Assembly: GCA_958419945.1 (NCBI GenBank)
Contig: CATZIC010000019.1
Location: 1-33,504, forward strand
Reading direction: 5' to 3'
Length of the DNA stretch: 33,504 nt
From: an uncultured Clostridia bacterium
Lineage (GTDB): Bacteria > Bacillota > Clostridia > Christensenellales > Borkfalkiaceae
The notes under the pieces are model-generated. The model was not told where the DNA came from, did no database searches, and saw only the letters and a list, made by a program, of their open reading frames with translations. A program made the position numbers and the translations under genes. Every line of letters starts with the position of its first letter. Position 1 is the first letter of the stretch. Of the stretch, positions 1 through 6,336 are shown in pieces.

Positions 1-2
1 AC

Positions 3-1670
3 GCGTGTATTTTTTGCGGACTTCAATTTGCTCACCAATACAGTTACGGCACTTATTGTGTTTTGTGCGGACACGCATGTACACATGAAAAAGTTGTTGA
101 TTGCAAGTGCGCTATATGTGGAACTTCTTTGCACACTTTAGGAGAACTTTTAAGCGACGATAGCGGACACTATCGTACCTGCTCGGTTTGCAATAAACGC
201 TTCCATGAAAGCGACCACGTCTTTGACGAATTCGGTAAGTGCTCGAAATGCGGTTATGTCGATCAGTCCATAGCAACCTGCGTGCACGAACCTTCAGATC
301 GTTACGTCGCTAGAGAAGGCGGACACCGTTCAATCTGCAAAAAGTGTGATATGGAGTACGGTGAAGTCCTTCCTCACGTAGAAGGCGAAAACTACGTTTC
401 ATCTTCAAATGGTGAAGGACATCAAAAGGGATGCACATATTGCTACGAAGGCTTTGGAGAGGTTTTCCCCCACGCTTACGACCAAAACGTTAACGACCGA
501 GAGTCTTCATGCTCGGTTTGCTACGCACCGCATACTCATACTTATGACAGCGAAACCGGCGTTTGCTCTACCTGTAATCATACCTGCAAACACAGCGGTA
601 CGTTTTATAATAGTGAAATGGAAGGACACCGCTGCGAATTCTGCTATAAAGCGTTTGATCACAGTTACAATTCAAATGGCGAATGTGCGGTTTGCGGATA
701 TTCTTGTCAGCATCAAAGTGGATTTACCGACGGCACTTGTGCAATTTGCGGATTTACCTGCCCGCACTTAGCATCATTTAATCCAATGGGCGAAGCCGAA
801 CATGAATGTGCTTTCTGCCATTCGGTGTTCCCACATAATTATGACTCAAACGGTAACTGCATGCAATGCTATGCACCCTGTCCGCACCGCTATATAAGCG
901 TAAACGAATCAATGCACAGATGCGAAATCTGCAATAGAGAGGAAATGCACGTTTGCGACGCGGGCATGCCATGTTATTTCTGCGGTTATCAGTGTGCACA
1001 TAAAAATTATATGGAGTTTGGCGAGCATTGCGAATGTAACGATTGCCACGTTGTAATGATGCACGGCGAAGAGCCTTGTATAATGTGCGGCAAAGTTCAG
1101 TCGACCGCTTGCGATCACTCTTTCGGATTTGGCGAGGGGACTGAACAAGGACATCCTTGCAACCGCTGCGCTGAGATTCTTCCGCATAACTGCGACGAAT
1201 TGGGCAACTGCATGGACTGCGGCTACAAAATGCCTTGCGAACATGATTTTTCGGGTAACGCATTCGCTCCTACAGAAGAAGGACACATTCCTATGTGCGT
1301 AAAGTGCGGAGCTTCAGGTGAAATTATTCCACATAGTCAAGGTGGCTATCATGCCGAACCGGGCAACGACGGACATAAAACCTATTGTGCGGTTTGTGGT
1401 TATCCTTACGGTGAACTATTACCGCACGTTGTAGAAAGCGACGGTTCAGGACTCTGTTCATTATGCGGTGAACATCATGAACATTCCTATAGTGGAGAAA
1501 TTTGCACTACATGCAACCATACCTGCTCGCACACCGCCGCCGGCGGAAGAGATTGCGGTAATGAAAGCTACCACCTTTGTGGATACTGCAATGCCGAAAT
1601 GCCTCACGATTTTTCCGGCGACATGAATATGTGCATGCAATGCGGCTATCAAAAAAGCACTCAGGCATAA
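3..1670 (+). CDS. Cys/His-rich zinc-ribbon-like repeat protein, 3' part
   Basis: The frame is open from base 3, so the true start lies upstream; a TTG at 63 is only the first possible start inside the window. About 555 residues are visible. They are built from irregular repeats of roughly 30 to 45 residues with the pattern GH-x2-4-C-x2-C, a PH or DH about 8 residues later, then G-x-C-x2-CG-x2-C-x-H. Dozens of CxxC pairs are evenly spaced. Such paired Cys/His modules usually bind zinc, and similar modules occur in C-terminal parts of large Clostridia proteins. No membrane segment, signal peptide or catalytic domain is visible in this part. Most intervening residues are acidic or polar. No terminator follows before yccF 75 bases downstream. 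The function is unknown. Zinc binding is an inference from Cys/His spacing, and a disulfide-bonded surface protein is the alternative. Confidence 0.8.
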   Translation, partial: ACIFCGLQFAHQYSYGTYCVLCGHACTHEKVVDCKCAICGTSLHTLGELLSDDSGHYRTCSVCNKRFHESDHVFDEFGKCSKCGYVDQSIATCVHEPSDRYVAREGGHRSICKKCDMEYGEVLPHVEGENYVSSSNGEGHQKGCTYCYEGFGEVFPHAYDQNVNDRESSCSVCYAPHTHTYDSETGVCSTCNHTCKHSGTFYNSEMEGHRCEFCYKAFDHSYNSNGECAVCGYSCQHQSGFTDGTCAICGFTCPHLASFNPMGEAEHECAFCHSVFPHNYDSNGNCMQCYAPCPHRYISVNESMHRCEICNREEMHVCDAGMPCYFCGYQCAHKNYMEFGEHCECNDCHVVMMHGEEPCIMCGKVQSTACDHSFGFGEGTEQGHPCNRCAEILPHNCDELGNCMDCGYKMPCEHDFSGNAFAPTEEGHIPMCVKCGASGEIIPHSQGGYHAEPGNDGHKTYCAVCGYPYGELLPHVVESDGSGLCSLCGEHHEHSYSGEICTTCNHTCSHTAAGGRDCGNESYHLCGYCNAEMPHDFSGDMNMCMQCGYQKSTQA

Positions 1671-1745
1671 ATTTTTAAATACCTATATAACAACTTAAAA
1701 TTTTTGTGTTTTACACGAGATAAATTATTTTAAAAGGAGTTTTTT

Positions 1746-2108
1746 ATGAAAACAATCGGCAACATTTTGTGGTTCATTTTCACGGGCTTCGGCGCAGCCA
1801 TAGCTTGGTTTTTTACAGGTCTAATTTGGTGCATCACAATTATCGGTATACCTTTCGGAAAGCAATGCTTCAAAATCGCTAAACTCGTTATCTGGCCGTT
1901 TGGCAACGAAGCAAAAACCGATTTCGGAAAACATCCTATCGCTAACGTAATTTGGATTATTTTCGGCGGTTTGGAACTCACTATCGGCTTCGTGATTATA
2001 GGCGCTTTATGGTGCATTACCATTATAGGTATTCCTTTCGGAAAGCAGTGCTTCAAACTTGCTAAACTTGCACTCACTCCGTTTGGCGCAACTATCGGAA
2101 AAATCTAA
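1746..2108 (+). CDS. YccF-family (DUF307) inner membrane protein
   Basis: A 120-residue protein made of two tandem halves. Each half ends in nearly the same segment, WCITIIGIPFGKQCFK followed by AKL (residues about 28-46 and 86-104). This internal duplication, the IIGIPFGKQ motif and the length match the YccF family of small membrane proteins, whose molecular function is unknown. Each half has one or two hydrophobic segments rich in Trp and Ile. AAAAGGAG lies 8 bases before the ATG, which fixes the start. The gene stands alone: a strong hairpin terminator follows 20 bases after the stop. Family assignment is firm; function is not known. Confidence 0.9.
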   Translation: MKTIGNILWFIFTGFGAAIAWFFTGLIWCITIIGIPFGKQCFKIAKLVIWPFGNEAKTDFGKHPIANVIWIIFGGLELTIGFVIIGALWCITIIGIPFGKQCFKLAKLALTPFGATIGKI

Positions 2109-2128
2109 ATAATAATTTTGTGTAACAT

Positions 2129-2166
2129 AAAAGGCTGCGTTTACAAAAGTAAATGCAGCCTTTTTC
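2129..2166 (+). terminator. Rho-independent terminator after yccF-like gene
   Basis: A 13-base stem (2132-2144 with 2149-2161, one G-T pair) closes an AAAA loop and is followed by TTTTT. Confidence 0.88.
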
Positions 2167-2455
2167 ATGTCCTTCGGCGTAATGCAGATTTATGATTATT
2201 ATATAAAAACATTCGATAATCGGCTTATAGCCCTACTTTTGCCTTGCGGCACAATGAAGAAATGAAGTTGCTTCGCTAATGAAAAATGAAGCACGCCTTA
2301 CGGCGTATTGCGGTTATAAAGTAATTATTGGAGTTAGCAAGCGAACGGTCCGGATTGCCACGGAGCTACGCTCCTCGCAATGACGGATAAAAAATATTCT
2401 AAACCCGCAATTCCATACTCCACACTCCCTAAATCCTAACCCCTAAATCCTAACG
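2164..2455. repeat. Intergenic cluster of small repeats
   Basis: No gene is visible in this stretch of about 300 bases. It holds four different repeats. (1) A direct repeat built on CTTCGGCGTAATGC near 2171 and TTACGGCGTATTGC near 2298. (2) A copy of the window-wide CTATAG motif at 2215. (3) A REP-like imperfect palindrome at 2349-2386, in which ATTGCCACGGAGC pairs with GCTCCTCGCAAT. (4) A perfect 14-base tandem repeat, CCCTAAATCCTAAC, at 2427-2454. The palindrome resembles dispersed extragenic palindromes seen in many bacterial genomes. Confidence 0.75.
2215..2242 (+). repeat. Dispersed bipartite motif, copy 1
   Basis: GATAATCGGCTTATAG, then CCCT, then ACTTTTG; intergenic. Confidence 0.8.
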
Positions 2456-2486
2456 AAAAAAGGCTAACGAACCGTTAGCCTTTTCA
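2456..2486 (-). terminator. Rho-independent terminator of rubrerythrin gene
   Basis: On the minus strand, AGGCTAACG (2473-2481 and 2461-2469) forms a 9-base stem with a 3-base loop, and a T tract follows (A run at 2456-2460 on plus). It sits 16 bases past the rubrerythrin stop. Confidence 0.85.
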
Positions 2487-2501
2487 GCGTTTTTCAATCG
2501 A

Positions 2502-3035
2502 TTAATAGTTTTCGGCTTTAACCTGGAAGTATTCCTGTTTGTGGAGACATACTGGGCAAACTAACGGAGCGTTTTTGCCGATTACGATATGACCGCAATT
2601 AGCGCACTGCCAAATGGTGTCGCCCTCTTTGGAGAAAACAAGACCTTCTTTAACGTTCTTTAAAAGTTTAAGATATCTTTCTTCGTGTTCCTTTTCGATA
2701 GCGCCGACCATTCTGAATTTAGCTGCAATTTCCGTAAAGCCTTCTTCTTCGGCTTCCTTTGCCATGCGTGCGTACATATCCGTCCATTCAAAGTTTTCAC
2801 CGTTGGCGGCTGCCTGTAAATTTTCGGCTGTGGTGCCGATTCCGTTAAGATATTTGAACCAAAGTTTAGCGTGTTCTTTCTCGTTATTTGCTGTTTCTTC
2901 GAAAATTTCGGCTATCTGAACGTATCCGTCCTTTCTTGCCTGAGAGGCAAAATAGGTGTATTTATTCCTAGCCTGAGATTCGCCTGCAAAAGCGTCCATC
3001 AAATTCTTTTCGGTTTTTGTGCCTTTTAATTCCAT
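2502..3035 (-). CDS. rbr: Rubrerythrin
   Basis: A 177-residue rubrerythrin, a peroxide-detoxifying di-iron protein of anaerobes that takes electrons from rubredoxin and reduces H2O2 in the cytoplasm. The N-terminal four-helix diiron domain (residues 1 to about 135) shows the paired ligand motifs NEKEHA and AIEKEHEERY plus an early Glu in FAGESQARNKY. The C-terminal rubredoxin-like domain carries WQCANCGH and CPVCLHKQ, four Cys for one iron. Length is as expected for the family. The start at 3035 (MELKGTK) is chosen over the upstream 3089 start because AAGAGGTGA precedes it at the right distance and because the sigma-A promoter at 3080-3108 would exclude a start at 3089. Monocistronic. Confidence 0.95.
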   Translation of the reverse strand: MELKGTKTEKNLMDAFAGESQARNKYTYFASQARKDGYVQIAEIFEETANNEKEHAKLWFKYLNGIGTTAENLQAAANGENFEWTDMYARMAKEAEEEGFTEIAAKFRMVGAIEKEHEERYLKLLKNVKEGLVFSKEGDTIWQCANCGHIVIGKNAPLVCPVCLHKQEYFQVKAENY

Positions 3036-3079
3036 AAATTCACCTCTTAAAGCGATGTATACCATCGCAACTTTTCTTA

Positions 3080-3108
3080 ATTGTATCATTAAAAGCCCAT
3101 ACTGTCAA
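3080..3108 (-). promoter_or_regulatory. Sigma-A type promoter for rubrerythrin
   Basis: On the minus strand TTGACA (3103-3108), a 17-base spacer and TACAAT (3080-3085). The implied leader is about 40 bases. Confidence 0.75.
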
Positions 3109-3267
3109 GGATAAAGAAACAAAAATTTCCGTAAAAAACAGGCGTATTCAGCGATTTTTTGACTTTATCACTATAGTTTCACCTTTACTTAATATAAGGT
3201 GATATTTTGTGTAACTTTTGCCTCCGAAATTGCGGAAAAAGCGGTGCTGTTTCGCAACGTCAGAAGA

Positions 3268-4191
3268 TTACAGATAGTATTTAATGGAATCTTCAATCCA
3301 ATAGCCGTATTTTGCGTTAGGGCAGTACTTTTCCATCTCTTTAAATTTAAGGTAAAGGTCCTTGCCGTCGCCGCAGTCGTGCCAAATGTCGGCGTAAATA
3401 TAGTCGTAACTTCCGGCATTAAGCGTTTTTGCATACAAAAAAGCGTCGCTTTTTATAATCGTAATTTTACTTCTGACAAAATTGGGGAATTTCGTCAAAA
3501 TTTCCGACTTAAAAAGGCTTATAACGTCCTCGCTCATATCTACGGCGGTAACAGAAGTTACGTTTTCTTTCAGCGCGACGCTGAAAACGTAGTAACCAAG
3601 CCCCACGCCGTAAGTTAAAACTCTGCCTTCCGCCGCATCCACGTACTTTTTTTGGGAGTTTATTTCGTTTGGAAGTAGCGTCATCCACTCTCTTCCGTCT
3701 GACAGTATGGCAGGGTAGCGGTAAGGGGTATTGAAAAAACCTATCTTCGGTAGTACCTTTCCGTTTGGAAAGTACTCGAAGTCATCTCTCACAAAGCCTT
3801 GATAGGGGGCGTAGGTTTGGTATTTCAAAAGGCTGTTACCAACCTTTTTTCCGTCGAAAGTTACCGTTTTATAGTATGGGTCGTCGTAGTAATCGTTGAC
3901 GTTAAGCATTTTAACGGAAGGCAAAAAGTACTCGTTGAAAAAATCACGGTCCTTTTTGTAAGGGTCAAGCCCCATATATGCGCACAAAAGGTAACAAAAG
4001 GCTAGTTCGTCGGAAACACCCGCACTTTTTACGGAAGCCATATCCGCTTCCTTTATAACGGTATCGAAGTCGTTAAGGTAGTAGGAAATAAGCCTTAAAA
4101 ATCTGTCGTTTAAAATTTCCGTTTGGCTTAAGGGGGCTGCGGGCTTGTCCGTGATATTAAAATCTGTCTTTTTTTGGTCTATCGTATCCAT
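3268..4191 (-). CDS. SAM-dependent methyltransferase-like protein
   Basis: 307 residues. The C-terminal half has a Rossmann methyltransferase core: motif I YGVGLGYYVF (about 194-203), the acidic strand-2 motif VTAVDMSED (216-222) and a DYIYADIWHD segment typical of motif IV. The N-terminal 180 residues resemble no domain I can name. The arrangement recalls spermidine-synthase-like or small-molecule methyltransferases, but the substrate is unknown. It starts 3 bases after the metallophosphoesterase stop with no clear ribosome site, so it is probably translationally coupled as last gene of that operon. No convincing terminator follows before the rubrerythrin promoter region. Confidence 0.75.
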   Translation of the reverse strand: MDTIDQKKTDFNITDKPAAPLSQTEILNDRFLRLISYYLNDFDTVIKEADMASVKSAGVSDELAFCYLLCAYMGLDPYKKDRDFFNEYFLPSVKMLNVNDYYDDPYYKTVTFDGKKVGNSLLKYQTYAPYQGFVRDDFEYFPNGKVLPKIGFFNTPYRYPAILSDGREWMTLLPNEINSQKKYVDAAEGRVLTYGVGLGYYVFSVALKENVTSVTAVDMSEDVISLFKSEILTKFPNFVRSKITIIKSDAFLYAKTLNAGSYDYIYADIWHDCGDGKDLYLKFKEMEKYCPNAKYGYWIEDSIKYYL

Positions 4192-4194
4192 AAA

Positions 4195-4893
4195 TTACAA
4201 AACAATTTCAACAAGTTTGTTTTTAACAAGGTCACAGGAAGAAAGATAGTAAGTTATTCCGTCCTTTACGACAACTTTGTCCGCTTTGCAGTCCTTGCCG
4301 TGTAAATGCCCGTAAACCACTGCGTCCACTTTGTATTCCTTAAATAGATCGGTGTAAAGGGAATCGTCCCGCTTAACGTTAAATGGGGGAAAGTGTATCA
4401 TGGCGATAACTTTATCGCCCTCTTTTCTTTCTCTTTCCATGGCTTTAAGGGCAAGTTTAAGCCTTTCCTTTTCACGAAGATAAAGTTTTTTGTCCTCCTC
4501 GGTAAAGTCGGGCGTTCCTTCAACCGTCCACCCGCGCGAACCTAAAATCAAAAGATTTTCAATGCGCACGCAATCGTTTTGCAACACGTAAAAATCAGGC
4601 GGAAGCGCCGCCCTTATTCTTGAAAGGCTTTTCCACCAATAATCATGGTTTCCACGGATAAAAACCTTCTTTCCTTTAAGGGGAATCAAAAGTGATAAAT
4701 CCTTCAATGCGTCCTCGAGTTGCATTGCCCAGCTTATGTCGCCGGCAATCAGCACCACGTCGCCATCCGTAACCTTTTCATTCCAATCCTCGGTTATTCT
4801 ATCCATATAATCCGTCCAGCCCGTCCCGAAAATGTCCATAGGCTTCGGCGCCGTCGTGGAAAGATGTAAATCGCTTATAGCAAAAATTTTCAT
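4195..4893 (-). CDS. Calcineurin-like metallophosphoesterase
   Basis: 232 residues with the full metal-site set of the calcineurin-like phosphoesterase superfamily: DLH at residues 8-10, GDISW at 51-55, GNHDYWW at 81-87, MIHFPP around 167 and GHLHG near 196. These bind two metal ions that activate water for phosphoester hydrolysis. The GDISWAMQ and GNHDYWW variants are typical of a stand-alone clostridial subfamily whose substrate is unknown. It lies 64 bases after the phosphatase gene and directly before the methyltransferase gene on the same strand. No strong ribosome site precedes the ATG. A short GC palindrome (CGGCAG with CTGCCG, near 4923) lies in the gap upstream. Confidence 0.88.
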   Translation of the reverse strand: MKIFAISDLHLSTTAPKPMDIFGTGWTDYMDRITEDWNEKVTDGDVVLIAGDISWAMQLEDALKDLSLLIPLKGKKVFIRGNHDYWWKSLSRIRAALPPDFYVLQNDCVRIENLLILGSRGWTVEGTPDFTEEDKKLYLREKERLKLALKAMERERKEGDKVIAMIHFPPFNVKRDDSLYTDLFKEYKVDAVVYGHLHGKDCKADKVVVKDGITYYLSSCDLVKNKLVEIVL

Positions 4894-4957
4894 ATTCTTA
4901 ATTTCGTTTCTATGTAGTACGGCAGTCCTGCCGCAAAGTGCCGTTTGTTTCGGCTTG

Positions 4958-5416
4958 TTATATAAGGCTGTTTTTAATTAAATAGTCTATAAAACCGTCA
5001 AGTCCCAAGTTTATTTCTTCGTAACATTTATCGAAGTTACGTGTGTACCACGGGTCGTCTATATCGTGCGGATTATCCGTAAAATCGCAAAGCCTAAAAA
5101 GCTTATGGTAGTTTTTCGGGTCTATAATGGTTTTGGCGGCGGCTAAATTACGGTTTTCCATAACGATTATAAAGTCGTAATAATCACCGTCTATGCGTTG
5201 CATTCTTTCCGCGCGCTTTATCTTATAATCCGCACCTATTTTGTCAAGGTAGGGGCGAATATATGGGTAAACGGGGTTTCCTTCCTCTTCGTAAGAGGTA
5301 GCCTTAGAGCAGATTTCCGCACGAAGACCGAGTTTTTTAAGTTTATATTTCATTAAAAATTCCGCCATAGGGGAACGGCAAATGTTCCCAAAGCAGACAA
5401 AGGTTATTTTTAACAT
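4958..5416 (-). CDS. Low-molecular-weight protein tyrosine phosphatase
   Basis: 152 residues. The P-loop VCFGNICRSP gives catalytic Cys8 and Arg14 (C-x5-R-S), and DDPWY supplies the general acid (Asp121). Both are hallmarks of low-molecular-weight protein tyrosine phosphatases, which dephosphorylate tyrosine on proteins in the cytoplasm; some members act on arginine phosphate instead. Length matches the family. There is no ribosome binding site. The promoter's -10 box ends 7 bases before the ATG, so transcription probably starts at or next to the start codon (leaderless). Next downstream is the metallophosphoesterase gene. Confidence 0.92.
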   Translation of the reverse strand: MLKITFVCFGNICRSPMAEFLMKYKLKKLGLRAEICSKATSYEEEGNPVYPYIRPYLDKIGADYKIKRAERMQRIDGDYYDFIIVMENRNLAAAKTIIDPKNYHKLFRLCDFTDNPHDIDDPWYTRNFDKCYEEINLGLDGFIDYLIKNSLI

Positions 5417-5423
5417 AGCGTAA

Positions 5424-5452
5424 TTTTACCACAGATTTACAGATAAATCAAG
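5424..5452 (-). promoter_or_regulatory. Promoter for tyrosine phosphatase, probably leaderless
   Basis: Minus strand TTGATT (5447-5452), 17-base spacer, TAAAAT (5424-5429). Only 7 bases separate the -10 box from the ATG at 5416. Confidence 0.65.
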
Positions 5453-5485
5453 TTTTAAAAGGCGCGGAAGGTCCGCTTCCTAAAA

Positions 5486-5959
5486 TCAAAGGTACTTAGA
5501 TAAGGTTTTGAAAATTCTTTGGTTATCGATGCCGTCTTTTGTCCAAAAGGTTATAAGCGGAAGTTTCGCTTTTTTGCAGATTTCCGCAACCTTTTGATCC
5601 CTTAATTGTCTGTCTTTACGAAAATGTGTGTTATCGTTTATTTCGATAAGCAAAATCGGTTTGTAATTATAATCGAAAACCCCGAAGTCCGCATTTCTGA
5701 AAAGTTCCGAGCGGTAACCTTCCCCGACTTTATCGATTACCGCTGCAAGATTTATCTGCGGCAAAATTATATACTCGTCGCCAAAGTAGGAAAGAAAGAT
5801 TTTGTAATATTCGTATTCGGTTTTGCTGATAAGTGCGTCTTTTACTACGTAATTCGGCCCGCGCTTTCTTGCTATAAGATATATTATTATAATAATAATG
5901 ATAACGGCGGCTGTAACCGAAAGGGGTAAAACGTATGGCGCAATCAATAAATTTTTCAT
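5486..5959 (-). CDS. Membrane-anchored DUF2726 protein
   Basis: 157 residues. Residues 10-30 form one hydrophobic anchor (a run of Ile), followed by RKR, so the rest is predicted to be cytoplasmic. Residues about 43-150 match the DUF2726 pattern: LISKTEYEYY, LPQINLAAVI, NADFGVFDY, ILLIEINDNTH and RDQKVAEICKKAKLPLI. DUF2726 has a restriction-endonuclease-like fold; the D, E-x-D/N and RD-x-K residues resemble that core, but activity is not established. The promoter -10 box ends 6 bases before the ATG and there is no ribosome site, so this gene too looks leaderless. A short GC hairpin at 5464-5476 may end its transcript. Confidence 0.82.
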   Translation of the reverse strand: MKNLLIAPYVLPLSVTAAVIIIIIIIYLIARKRGPNYVVKDALISKTEYEYYKIFLSYFGDEYIILPQINLAAVIDKVGEGYRSELFRNADFGVFDYNYKPILLIEINDNTHFRKDRQLRDQKVAEICKKAKLPLITFWTKDGIDNQRIFKTLSKYL

Positions 5960-5965
5960 GTTTTT

Positions 5966-5994
5966 ATTGTAACATTTGATAAAATTTATATCAA
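5966..5994 (-). promoter_or_regulatory. Promoter for DUF2726 gene, probably leaderless
   Basis: Minus strand TTGATA (5989-5994), 17-base spacer, TACAAT (5966-5971), six bases from the ATG at 5959. Confidence 0.65.
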
Positions 5995-6336
5995 GCGTTT
6001 TCGGTTTTTATTATGTAATTATTCCGTTTTTAAAGGTTGTGTATAACCCGTAAACGCCTTGATTTTTAAGGGGATTTTTCAGTCTTATTAAAAGGTTACT
6101 TTCAGATTAACGGGCTTATAGGGTGTTTTTTGTTTACCCTGGCATGGACAAATTGTTAAATTTATGGACTTTTATAACATTTTTGAAAAAATCCAAAAAA
6201 AAGGTGAAAATGACTGAAAAAAGTTTACAAAAACTATTGTAAAAATTTTTCCGTTATGATATTATAATAATAACTATATTTACTTTGTACGTGTGCGCAC
6301 GCTTTTCGTCGCCACGGCAAAGCAGAAGGAGAGTTT
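5995..6336. other. Gene-free AT-rich intergenic region
   Basis: This stretch separates divergent genes. It contains one copy of the dispersed motif (6105-6132) and an AT-rich segment with TATGAT and TATAAT at 6255-6268, a plausible promoter zone for the 976-residue protein, although no well-spaced -35 box is evident. GAAGGAG at 6327 is that gene's ribosome site. Confidence 0.5.
6105..6132 (+). repeat. Dispersed bipartite motif, copy 2 (degenerate)
   Basis: AGATTAACGGGCTTATAG, then GGTG, then TTTTTTG; intergenic. Confidence 0.6.

Noticed and set aside
778..1286. Minus-strand ORFs opposite the Cys/His repeat gene
   Set aside because: Shadows of the repeat coding pattern; no ribosome site and no recognisable domain.
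3179..3203. TCACCTT/AAGGTGA hairpin as terminator of the methyltransferase operon
   Set aside because: It has a seven-base stem with a long AT loop and no T tract on the minus strand.
6144..6242. 32-codon Lys-rich plus-strand ORF
   Set aside because: No ribosome site, AT-rich low-complexity sequence, and it overlaps the likely promoter zone of the next gene.
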